A DNA stretch of 64,000 bases from an uncultured delta proteobacterium (lineage in GTDB: Bacteria; Myxococcota_A; Polyangia; Polyangiales; Polyangiaceae). The position numbers and the translations under genes were made by a program. The notes beneath the pieces are model-generated. The model saw only the letters and a list, made by a program, of their open reading frames with translations. It did not search any database and was not told the origin of the DNA. Of the stretch, positions 17,641-25,872 are shown one piece after another (the first letter of the stretch is position 1; each line of letters starts with the position of its first letter). The DNA lies in assembly GCA_903892415.1 (NCBI GenBank), contig CAITIQ010000234.1, forward strand, positions 1-64,000, in the 5' to 3' direction.

Positions 17641-18357
17641 TTATGCCTGGTCCGCTAGCTCGAGCAGCTGCGGAGTGGTTGCGCTCGAGAGGTCGGCGGT
17701 GACCTCGCTCACGATCCGTCGGTAGGTCTCTGGGTTGTGAGTCGCCAGGAACTCAATCAGGTGCCGAGCCGCGCTGCTCTTGCCGGTGCCGTGGCCGACT
17801 ACGACGATGTCGCCTGTCCCAACCAGCGCAGCAGCGATCTTCTTGTAGAACAAAGGGTCCTCATGAATCCGCTGGCCCGGCTCGCGTGATTCGCTCTTGT
17901 GCGTGAGATGATGGAGGAAGTGGTGCGGATCGTAGGGGTGGATCGTGCGCTTCGTCGACCCAGCCGCGGCCGCATCAATACGGAAGATCCTCGCCTCGTG
18001 GTGGTCGACGACGACCATCAGCGTAGGAGCCGTTAGCGTGGGCAGCCTCGTCGTCGGGGGTTGCCCGTGCAGCCAGCCCGCGCGTTCCATGAACTGGCGC
18101 ACCAGCATCACCTCCGCGCCGCTTAGGTCTTTGTTGTGCGGTTCGTGTACGAGAAGTCGCTCGTGCGCGAGTTTGAAAACAAACTCACCGCGTCCCTTCC
18201 TCTCGACCTCGCCAATCCGCTCCATCAACGCGAGTACCTCTCGCCATTCAAGGTTGTGCGCCAAGGGGTGACGAAAGAGCATCTCGAGGGTTTGGTCGTG
18301 TGCGTTAAAGGCGCGGTGCTCTGGGCTGGACTTTGACTCAGTTACGGATGGCTTCAT
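17641..18357 (-). CDS. eRF1-like ("translational machinery") protein
   Basis: 238 aa. The C-terminal 130 residues resemble bacterial eRF1-like proteins often labelled translational machinery protein: LMVVVDHHEARIFRID, a His-rich segment (HPYDPHHFLHHLTH), DPLFYKKIAAAL, DIVVVGHGTGKSSAARHL and a final strand with TTPQLLELAD. The N-terminal 100 residues form a separate helical domain (HDQTLEMLFRHPLAHNLEW). The family is thought to bind ribosomes or RNA, but its activity is unsettled. A strong ribosome-binding site (AAGGAG) precedes ATG 18357. A PRC-barrel gene lies upstream on the same strand. Confidence 0.55.
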   Translation of the reverse strand: MKPSVTESKSSPEHRAFNAHDQTLEMLFRHPLAHNLEWREVLALMERIGEVERKGRGEFVFKLAHERLLVHEPHNKDLSGAEVMLVRQFMERAGWLHGQPPTTRLPTLTAPTLMVVVDHHEARIFRIDAAAAGSTKRTIHPYDPHHFLHHLTHKSESREPGQRIHEDPLFYKKIAAALVGTGDIVVVGHGTGKSSAARHLIEFLATHNPETYRRIVSEVTADLSSATTPQLLELADQA

Positions 18358-18544
18358 GTGTGTCTCTCCTTCGTGGCAAACGAGCGATGACGGTTGCTAA
18401 GTAGGCTCAAATCAACAGACGGCTTCGTCGAAGCTCCACACTTCGAGGTATGCCTCGGCTGACGAGCGCGCGGTTGGCGCGCCTCGGCAGCTTGTTGGCT
18501 TCTGAGCTCACGCCAAACCGCCCCACTTGGGGCGAGGGCGCAGG

Positions 18545-19348
18545 TTACGCGCGTACCGAGCGGGAGACTGGGGCAGGGGTCCCGGTGATTGCGGGGCTTT
18601 CCCAATACACGGGGCGCCCGTAGTAGTCGAATAGCTCTACTTCGTATTGGCGATTCACGCCTGCGTTTGGATTCCACTCAGGACTGTCCTTGATGGCCTT
18701 CCTCGACAGGTCGAGGCGCACGACTCGGTCAGCCCAACTGATGCTGTCGGCCCAGTGAGGTGCGACGAGCACCTTCTTGCCAAACCACCAGTTGCTGGTG
18801 TCGATTACGAGATAGCGAAGATGCCAGGTCTCGTCGTCTACGATGAAGTCCTCGACATGTCCGATCGTGTCGTCGGTCCCTTGAATGTGATAGCCGCGGA
18901 CTTCGCTTGCGCTCCGTAAGTTGGTATCCGCGGCAGCCTGTGTGGGTTGGCTACTCCCGGGGATGCTCCAACCAGGATCTGCGAGCAAACTCGGATAGGT
19001 GCCGAGTCCCCAGGCTCCCGGGTAACCCCAGTAGGACGGATACCCGTAATAGCCGTAGTAGTCCCGCTCGTGTTGGCGCGAGACGGGCTTGTCGACATCG
19101 ATACCTGGAGAGTTCTTCACTTTCTCGCGCGTGAGTGCGACGTGAAAACGCCGAGAGCCCCAATCCGCCTGTTGAAAGGAGATCGGCGTAATCAGGACCC
19201 GACGGCTATCGAAGAATCCATCGGTGTCGGCAACAAGGTAGCGAACCACCCATCGACCGTCGTCGAAGAGGAAATCAACGACGGTTCCAATGTCCCCGTC
19301 GCTCGCGCTGACGTCATACCGCTCTAGGTCTTTCAGGCTTCGTAGCAT
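18545..19348 (-). CDS. Tandem PRC-barrel protein (copy 1)
   Basis: 267 aa with two PRC-barrel domains, residues 8-80 (SASDGDIGTVVDFLFDD, WVVRYLVADT) and 145-225 (YHIQGTDDTIGHVEDFIVDD, WHLRYLVIDT), joined by a Tyr/Gly-rich linker (YYGYYGYPSYWGY). PRC barrels are small beta domains found in RimM and photosynthetic reaction centres and in stress-associated proteins; binding function is likely. A full paralogue lies at 28356-29162 and a broken copy at 22916-23004. It is transcribed toward the eRF1-like gene and diverges from the export cluster. Confidence 0.85.
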   Translation of the reverse strand: MLRSLKDLERYDVSASDGDIGTVVDFLFDDGRWVVRYLVADTDGFFDSRRVLITPISFQQADWGSRRFHVALTREKVKNSPGIDVDKPVSRQHERDYYGYYGYPSYWGYPGAWGLGTYPSLLADPGWSIPGSSQPTQAAADTNLRSASEVRGYHIQGTDDTIGHVEDFIVDDETWHLRYLVIDTSNWWFGKKVLVAPHWADSISWADRVVRLDLSRKAIKDSPEWNPNAGVNRQYEVELFDYYGRPVYWESPAITGTPAPVSRSVRA

Positions 19349-19677
19349 GGCTCTTTCTTTGCTCGCGGGGTAACCGCTCGGGCGGACCGCGTGCAGCTCG
19401 GATGGTGCACAATCGGTGCCGCTTCAGGCCCGCCGAGCCACCAGCCGTCAGCGACTGCTGAGGAGACGGCATGCACACAAGAACGTCCCAGCCGTGGCAA
19501 ACGTGCGCGCACCCAGCCTGGCGAGGAGGCGAATCGCTCACGCAGCGCAGTGCAGAAAGTGGTCCGCATTCTGCTCTGCGCAGTCATCGAAAGAAGGCCT
19601 CTACCAATGTGCGACTTTTTGTTCACTCGCCGCCTACGCACACCGGCTGCTTTGGCTTGCTCGGCAGCCGTAAGCCA
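19349..19677. other. Divergent intergenic region, 329 bp
   Basis: Sits between the PRC-barrel gene (minus) and the efflux adaptor (plus) and must hold both promoters. Reading frames here have no recognisable protein character. I saw no convincing promoter hexamers, operator dyad or RNA element. Confidence 0.4.
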
Positions 19678-20850
19678 ATGGTGACCGCGCGTGCCACGCT
19701 GCCGCTCGTTGAGAGCCGGACTCCTTTGAGCGTTCGCACGCAAGCTCCGGCGGAACCAAAGAGCGAGCCTCCCCGCCCCAAGCGCCGAATTGTGCTTTGG
19801 GTTGGGCTCGCGGCCCTCGGGGTGCTTGGCGCATTTGGCGTGACGCAGGTGATTCGCGTCGTTCGCAGGCCCCCCGAGGTGGTCGTGGTCGCCGTGCAGG
19901 TTGAGGAGGTCACCCGGCTCCTTGCGGTGACCGGTAGGGTCGAGGCCGCGCAGACGGTTATGGTCGGTCCGCAGTTCGCTGGTCGGATCACCGAGATCGT
20001 TCGGCACGAGGGGGAGCGGGTGAAGAAGGGCGAGGTGCTTTGTCGTCTCGCGGATACCTCGGCGAAGTCCGACGTTGTTCAACAAGAGGCCGCCCTCTCC
20101 TCGAAGCAACAGGATCTGATTCAAGCGCGCCGCGATCTCGCACGCACCTCTGCGCTTGTTGCGGGAGGTGCTATCCCGGGCGCTGAGCTTGAGTCTTCAC
20201 AGCTGCTCGTGTCGCGCGCCATCGAGGATGTTCGACGGCTCTCTGCCGTCCTCAGCGAAGGGAAATCGCAGCTCGTTCTGCTCGCTCCCTTCGACGGGAT
20301 GATCATCCGCCGCAACGGCGAAGTCGGCCAAGTCGTGGGTGCACAAAGCGCGCTCTTCGAGATCGCGACGGTGGAGTCAGCTCGGGTCTCGGCCGAGGTG
20401 GATGAGCGCTACGTGCGCGCGCTGCGGCCCGGTATGCGCGCGGAGATCCTGCCCGTCGGAGCTGAGGACGGCAGCCTTGCCGCCGTTGTCTCCTACCTTG
20501 CGCAGGCCGTAGATCCACAGACTGGAGCTGCGACAGTGCGCTTCGCCTACGCACAGATGCCAAAGGACCTTCTGCTTGGAATGTCCGTCGACGTAAACGT
20601 TAGCGTCGAATCGATTGCCAGCGCTGTCACCATTCCGCGCGAAGCGGTCGGTGGCGGAGGAGAACACCCCTTTGTGCTCATCGTCAGCGGTGGTCGCGTC
20701 GAAGAGCGAGCCATCACCGTCGACGACTGGCCCGCCTCGATCGTGGTCGTGAGGTCTGGTCTCGAGCAGGGTGAGCTTACGCTGCTCGATCCCAAGGGGG
20801 CTGCGGTCGGGGCGAAGGTTCGCTCCAAGGTGACGGCTAGTGGTGATTGA
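19678..20850 (+). CDS. Periplasmic adaptor of an ABC export system (MacA/HlyD type)
   Basis: 390 aa. An N-terminal anchor helix (VLWVGLAALGVLGAFGV) is followed by the lipoyl/barrel-sandwich half (QFAGRITEIVRHEGERVKKGEVLCRL), a helical hairpin about 150-210, the second half motif (LLAPFDGMIIRRNGEVGQVV) and the beta-barrel and membrane-proximal domains (LGMSVDVNV, TIPREAV). It links an inner-membrane permease to an outer-membrane channel. It overlaps the permease gene by 11 bp. ATG 19678 lacks a strong ribosome-binding site, so the exact start is uncertain. Confidence 0.88.
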   Translation: MVTARATLPLVESRTPLSVRTQAPAEPKSEPPRPKRRIVLWVGLAALGVLGAFGVTQVIRVVRRPPEVVVVAVQVEEVTRLLAVTGRVEAAQTVMVGPQFAGRITEIVRHEGERVKKGEVLCRLADTSAKSDVVQQEAALSSKQQDLIQARRDLARTSALVAGGAIPGAELESSQLLVSRAIEDVRRLSAVLSEGKSQLVLLAPFDGMIIRRNGEVGQVVGAQSALFEIATVESARVSAEVDERYVRALRPGMRAEILPVGAEDGSLAAVVSYLAQAVDPQTGAATVRFAYAQMPKDLLLGMSVDVNVSVESIASAVTIPREAVGGGGEHPFVLIVSGGRVEERAITVDDWPASIVVVRSGLEQGELTLLDPKGAAVGAKVRSKVTASGD

Positions 20851-22072
20851 GATCAAGCTCGCCGTCCGCTACCTCGTGTCGGCGCGGCTTCAGAGTGGGC
20901 TATTGATGTTCGGCGTGTCGGTCGGCGTGGTCGTATTCACGTTTATCGCTGCGCTGATGAACGGGCTGAGCGTTCGGCTAACCGACGACATTACTGGCAA
21001 CGTTGCACACGTGACGCTCGAGCCGGAGCTCCGCGTTCCGCGGGTGTTTATGGCCTCCCCGGGTGGTCGCCCACTCTTCGCCGTTCAACCCGGACATGAC
21101 GTGAAGTCAGTGATTCGCAGCTATCGCTCCGTTCTCGAGGTGGCTGGGCGAATGCACGGCGTACGAGTTGCGGTCCCCGAGGTGTTCGGAAATGCAACTT
21201 TGACCCGCGGGGAGAAGAACGTCGCCGTGGCTGTGACCGGCGTAGAGACGAACAGCGCAAACGAGATCGCGCCGCTTGGTCACTCGATGGTCAAAGGCCG
21301 TCTCGAGCTGGGTGTCGGCGATCTCGTGATTGGTTCGCGGCTCGCCGAGGAACTCGCAGTCGACGTTGGGGACCGAGTGCTCCTTCAACCCGCTCAGACC
21401 TCCCGAACGGAGAGTGGCGCCGCGGGCGTCATGGTTGTCCGTGGGATCTTCACGCTAGGCATTCAAGCGATTGACGAACGCGTCGTCTATATGGACCTCG
21501 CCTCGGCAAAGAAGCTGTTCGACCTCTCCGATGGGGTTTCGATCATCGAGCTGAAAGTGGATGACGTGTGGCAGGCGCCGCTGATCGCCGAACGACTCGG
21601 GCGCGCGACGAAGCTGAAGGCGTCCAATTGGCTGGATCGAAATGCGCGCCTCCAAGAAGGGCTGCGCGCCCAAGCCAGTACCTCCACCATGATCAAGGCG
21701 TTCAGCCTGCTTACGATTGCCATCGGTGTAGCTAGTGCACTCTTTCTCTCGGTCTCGCGGCGACGTGGGGACATCGGCATCTTGCGAAGCTTTGGCATCG
21801 GACGCGGGGCGATCGTCCGTACCTTCGTTCTCCAAGGGCTTCTGATTGGAACGGTCGGCGCCTTCGTCGGCGCGGCCTTGGGCTTCGGGTTTGCGCACCT
21901 CTTGCTGGTTACCTCGATGAAGGCAACGGGAACCCCCTCGATCCCGATCGACCCGGCACAGGGTGAATACCTTCGCGCAATCCTGCTCGCGATGGGCACG
22001 AGCGCCGTTGCAGCGGTGCTCCCAGCTTGGTCCGCAGCTCGGATCGATCCGCTCGAGGCCATTCAGTCATGA
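20840..22072 (+). CDS. FtsX/LolC-type ABC permease
   Basis: 410 aa with the MacB/LolCE plan: one N-terminal helix (LQSGLLMFGVSVGVVVFTFIAALM), a large periplasmic domain about 45-280, and three C-terminal helices (AFSLLTIAIGVASALFLSVSRRR; GLLIGTVGAFVGAALGFGFAHLL; AILLAMGTSAVAAVLPAWSAARI). The DIGILRSFGIGRGAIVRTF coupling helix contacts the ATPase. It probably extracts or exports a lipid, lipoprotein or peptide. GTG 20840 lies within the adaptor gene, and the stop overlaps the ATPase start as ATGA. Confidence 0.88.
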   Translation: MVIEIKLAVRYLVSARLQSGLLMFGVSVGVVVFTFIAALMNGLSVRLTDDITGNVAHVTLEPELRVPRVFMASPGGRPLFAVQPGHDVKSVIRSYRSVLEVAGRMHGVRVAVPEVFGNATLTRGEKNVAVAVTGVETNSANEIAPLGHSMVKGRLELGVGDLVIGSRLAEELAVDVGDRVLLQPAQTSRTESGAAGVMVVRGIFTLGIQAIDERVVYMDLASAKKLFDLSDGVSIIELKVDDVWQAPLIAERLGRATKLKASNWLDRNARLQEGLRAQASTSTMIKAFSLLTIAIGVASALFLSVSRRRGDIGILRSFGIGRGAIVRTFVLQGLLIGTVGAFVGAALGFGFAHLLLVTSMKATGTPSIPIDPAQGEYLRAILLAMGTSAVAAVLPAWSAARIDPLEAIQS

Positions 22073-22857
22073 CCGAGCGAAGCACGAGCGTCCTTGAGGC
22101 GACCGAGATCGTAAAGACCTTTGGTGAGGGGGAGAGCGCAACCCACGTCCTCCGAGGAGTCTCCGCCACAGTTGCGCGGGGCGAGTTTGTGGCGCTGGTC
22201 GGGCCGAGTGGCAGCGGTAAGAGCACCTTTCTTTCGATCGCAGGAACGCTGCTCACGCCCACCAGTGGAGCGCTTCGAATCGTCGGAAGTAGCGTGCTTG
22301 ATCTACCTGAGAAGGCGCTCTCTCGTGTTCGCAACCGTCACCTGGGGTTCGTGTTTCAGTTTCACCACCTGCTAGAGGAGTTTACTGCGCTCGAGAACGT
22401 GCTCATGCCGGTGTATGGCGCGCGCTCGTGGACCCGTGGGCCGTTCGGTGATCGTGCGCGCATGTTGCTCGATCGCGTCGGCCTCTCTCAACGGTTGTCC
22501 TTCCGGGCATCGAAGCTCTCCGGTGGTCAGAAGCAGCGGGTTGCAGTGGCCCGGGCGCTGATCATGAAGCCGGAACTCATTCTGGCGGATGAGCCGACTG
22601 GAAACCTCGATCGCGAGAACTCGAACGAGCTGATGGCGCTACTGCGAGAGCTCTCTCTCGACGAAGGCACGGCCTTTTTGATCAGCACACACGACGAATC
22701 GATCGCACAACGCTGCGACCGGATTCTCTCGATGGTGGACGGTACACTTCTTGGCGTGGAGAAGGGGACTTCAAGCCCCAACGGAGGTCCCACCGGCCGC
22801 GAGAGTTCATCCCCGGCGCCGGACTCGTTCCCGGTCGGCCAAGCGCTTGGGCGATAG
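22069..22857 (+). CDS. ABC transporter ATPase (LolD/MacB type)
   Basis: 262 aa. Walker A is GPSGSGKST, the Q-loop lies in FVFQFHHLL, the signature is LSGGQKQR, Walker B is LILADEPTGNLD and the H-loop is in FLISTHD. ATG 22069 overlaps the permease stop by 4 bp. A poorly conserved Pro/Ser-rich tail of about 30 residues follows the domain. It energises the adaptor-permease complex encoded just upstream. Confidence 0.92.
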   Translation: MTERSTSVLEATEIVKTFGEGESATHVLRGVSATVARGEFVALVGPSGSGKSTFLSIAGTLLTPTSGALRIVGSSVLDLPEKALSRVRNRHLGFVFQFHHLLEEFTALENVLMPVYGARSWTRGPFGDRARMLLDRVGLSQRLSFRASKLSGGQKQRVAVARALIMKPELILADEPTGNLDRENSNELMALLRELSLDEGTAFLISTHDESIAQRCDRILSMVDGTLLGVEKGTSSPNGGPTGRESSSPAPDSFPVGQALGR

Positions 22858-22915
22858 TGCATCACACTGATGCGGCTCGACACCAATCTGACGAGCAGAG
22901 AACGTCGCTCGTTAG

Positions 22916-23004
22916 GTAACGAACCACGCATCGTTCATCGTCGAACAGGAAGTCGACGACGCCCCGATGGCGCCATCCGTTGCACTGATGTCATGTATGA
23001 CCGA
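22916..23004 (-). pseudogene. Fragment of a third PRC-barrel gene
   Basis: This 89-bp stretch aligns with the start region of the PRC-barrel gene at 18545-19348 with about three quarters identity and one missing base. On the minus strand it reads HDISATDGAIG in one frame and VVDFLFDDERCVVRY in the next, matching the first barrel of the intact copies. The rest of the gene is absent. It lies between the ABC ATPase gene and the next small gene. Confidence 0.7.
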
Positions 23005-23033
23005 GCTGGCTCGTTGATTGCTGAGGAGATTGC

Positions 23034-23462
23034 ATGCTCTCAACAACCGATGTGACGATGTCTGAGAACGCGCGAATTCTCGCGAAGAACTCCCGTAGCT
23101 CGGTCGCCGGCTCCGGCTCGCTGAACCTCAAGCAACGCGCAGAGGGCGAGTTCCTGCGCAAGGTGGTTGCCGAGTTGCAGCCGATGCTGCATCAGACGAT
23201 GCGCTCGCGTCGAATCTTCCTGGCACGGGATGCCTACGGGACCGTCATGCTCAAATCGGACGGGCTCTTCGTGCATGTCGACTTCGCCGACCAAGAGGAC
23301 ACCTTCGAACCGGTGCAGGTCTTGGCGGCGGAGCCCAACCTGCTCACGCTCCTCTCCGACATCGAAGCGGAGCTTGGTGCCGTCCCCGATCCGCGCGCAT
23401 CGCGCGCCGCTGGCATCGTTCGCCTCGCTCGTTACTCTCTGGCGGCGGCTGCAGCAGCTTGA
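23034..23462 (+). CDS. Hypothetical protein upstream of the T6SS pair
   Basis: 142 aa. ATG 23034 has a good ribosome-binding site (GAGGAG at about 23023-23028). The protein is mixed alpha/beta with a charged N-terminus, a central stretch (RRIFLARDAYGTVMLKSDGLFVHVDF) and an Ala-rich C-terminus (SLAAAAAA). No family recognised. It may or may not belong with the DUF2169-VgrG pair 165 bp downstream. Confidence 0.55.
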   Translation: MLSTTDVTMSENARILAKNSRSSVAGSGSLNLKQRAEGEFLRKVVAELQPMLHQTMRSRRIFLARDAYGTVMLKSDGLFVHVDFADQEDTFEPVQVLAAEPNLLTLLSDIEAELGAVPDPRASRAAGIVRLARYSLAAAAAA

Positions 23463-23627
23463 GCTACGATCATGGTCGCCGCCAGCCGCTCGTAAACCAT
23501 CGATTTTCTCGAAGTATATGTTCGAGATTATTGTATCTCCTGCGGGCCTGGCTCGGTTGACCGCGGGGCAATAACTCAGTTCAACTCGCCACCGAGAGGG
23601 ACGAGGTGCGCTCTCTCGAAGGGGATT

Positions 23628-25872
23628 GTGCAGCTCTACTCGCTCGTGCCCTGTGTGTCTGGTCTCGTCTCGTGGGTACGCGGGGTCGGTGACTCGCGGC
23701 TGACGATCGTAGCGAAGCGCACCTACCGACTGGAGCACGCATTTTCGGTCGCCAGCTCTCAGGAGCCTCTCTACGAAGACGACTATCCCGTCGCGAGCGG
23801 GACCATCGCGCGGCCCAACGACTTCGCCCCATACAAGAAGAACGTCGACTGCGTGGTCGTTGGGTCGGCGCAGCCAGGCAACGGAGCCTCGTTCAGCGAT
23901 CTCGAGTTCAGCCTTCGCCTTGGAACGCAGATCAACAAGCGCATGCATATCCGCGCAAGCCTGCCGAAGAAGAGGGTCGCGCTCTCGTATGAGCACGCTG
24001 AAGGCGGCCCGGGCACCGCCAACCCGATCGGCTACCCACCGGGCGCCAATGGCCTCGACTGCATGGTGAGCGTGATCAGCGGCGCGCGCTCGGGGGAGCC
24101 CATGGGTCTCGGTCCGATCCCCGCTGCTTGGCCCTCTCGAGCAGCGCAGCGCCCTCTCGATTGGGCGCCAGCTTCCAGCAAGACTTTGGGCGACGTGAGC
24201 GCGGTTCCCGCGAGCTTCTTTCAATGCGCTCCGAGCGACCAACAGACTGAAGCCGTAGCCACCGGGGACTATCTCGAGCTGCGACACCTACTTCCAGAGA
24301 CACCGAGATTTTACGCCGCGCTGCCCTCGTTCGCGCCGGTGATCCTGGTGTTCGAGCAGGAGCGGGACATGCGCGTCCTTACTATGCGGAGCGATCCATT
24401 CGTAATCGACACTGATCGCCAGGTGCTCACGGTGACCTCTCGCATTGGCTTACCGAGGCTCGACCCAACCACGCTTGGGATCATCGGCGGAGCTGAGCAC
24501 GGCTCCCTGCAACTCGGTGAAGTGTCGGCGGCGCTCGGCGAATCCGAGGCGTCGCGCAGGCTTCGCGAATGGTTTGCTGGCCGGATGCGCGCGCGCGCTA
24601 ATGCCATCGCTGCTGAGTCTCCCAGCGCCACGCTCATTCACCGTGCAACCACCAAGTTAGTGAAGGCTACTCGAGTCGAGCAGCCGCAATGGCTTTCGGG
24701 GCCGCGTGCCCAACCTTCTCTAGACCTGCCTCCTCCAGCACGCTGGAGCACGAGTTCCTCCTCCGTTCAGCCCGCCGTGCTCGAACAGTCCGCGACCATG
24801 GTGATCGATGTGCCCGCACCGCTGCCGGAACCGGAGCAAGTCGCGCCGCCGGTGGTTCGGGGTGGACGCGATCCCGCTGACCTCGGTGCCCAACCTCGAG
24901 GCCGCAGCTCGGCCCGCAGCCGTGCTGCTTCCGAGCTACCTCAACCAAGCGACGCCGACGGCACCCGGTCTGCAAGCAGCGGAGCCGCCGCCGCTAGCGT
25001 CGGTCGAGGAGCCGGTAGCTTCGAGTGAAGTGCAGCCCGTTCCGGCTCCTCCGCAAGCGGCGGGAAGCCTGATCGCGCTGCTCTACGCTGACGAAGCCAA
25101 GCTCGAGCAGCGCGGCACGCGTGAGGAACTCTCGGCGCTGCTCGAACCATCTCCAGCTAGCGAGTCGCCGGAGATCGAAGCGACCGATTGGGCAAAAGCC
25201 GAAAGCAACGATGACGAATCGGCGCTCGATCTCGCGCTGCAGGTGCTGCAGCGCGGTATCTCCTCGCGACTCGATCAGGTCGGCTTCGCGCGGAGTACGG
25301 ATGGCGCCCCACGTGGCTTGCTGCGAGCAGAACTCGTGCGCATCGAGGGGCTTTTCGCGCCTGTGTTGTCTCGCGTCGCCGTCATCACCGCCACGTTGCG
25401 CCTCGCCTCCTTGGCGCTCGCTCCCGTCTCACCAGAGCGCGCCGCGAGGCTTACCTCCCTACTCGCGCTCGTACACGGGGACCTCGAGTTCGCTCCCGAC
25501 CAGGCTCTCGAGCCCGTGCATGAAGAACTCGCCTCCTGCTGTGATGGAGAAGAGCGAAGACCAAGGTTGGAGCTCTTGGAGCAACGTGCAGAGGCGCTGG
25601 TTCGTAGCAAGCGCTGCTTTGCGCCCGTCGTGGTCGCCGACGGCGTCTATGTCCGGGCTGAGCTCGATGCTGGCACAAAGCGCGTAACCATCTTCGTGCC
25701 AGAGTCCCATGTCAGTAGTTTGCCCGACCTCGCACGGTGGCCTGCAATCGTGATCGCAAGGGCGACGCACGCCTGTGAACGGCCCGCTCTCATCGCGCTC
25801 GCTGCAGCGCAGCTCCTCGATGCCTCGAAACTTAACTTCGCGCTCGTACCACCCTTGGAAGGACGATCATGA
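23628..25872 (+). CDS. DUF2169 T6SS adaptor, reading frame disrupted
   Basis: The first frame (GTG 23628 to a stop at 25028) encodes a DUF2169 domain, residues 1-330, with the typical TIVAKRTYRL, GSAQPGNGASFSDLEFSLRLG and LREWFAGRMRARA segments. DUF2169 proteins load effectors onto VgrG in type VI systems, as shown for Agrobacterium Atu3641 with Tde2. Around 24858-24862 (CGGGG) protein character switches to the +1 frame, which continues from IPLTSVPNLEA for about 330 helical residues to 25872. Removing one G would give one protein of about 747 aa. Sequencing error, a real mutation and two overlapping genes all remain possible. The end overlaps vgrG as ATGA. Confidence 0.7.
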
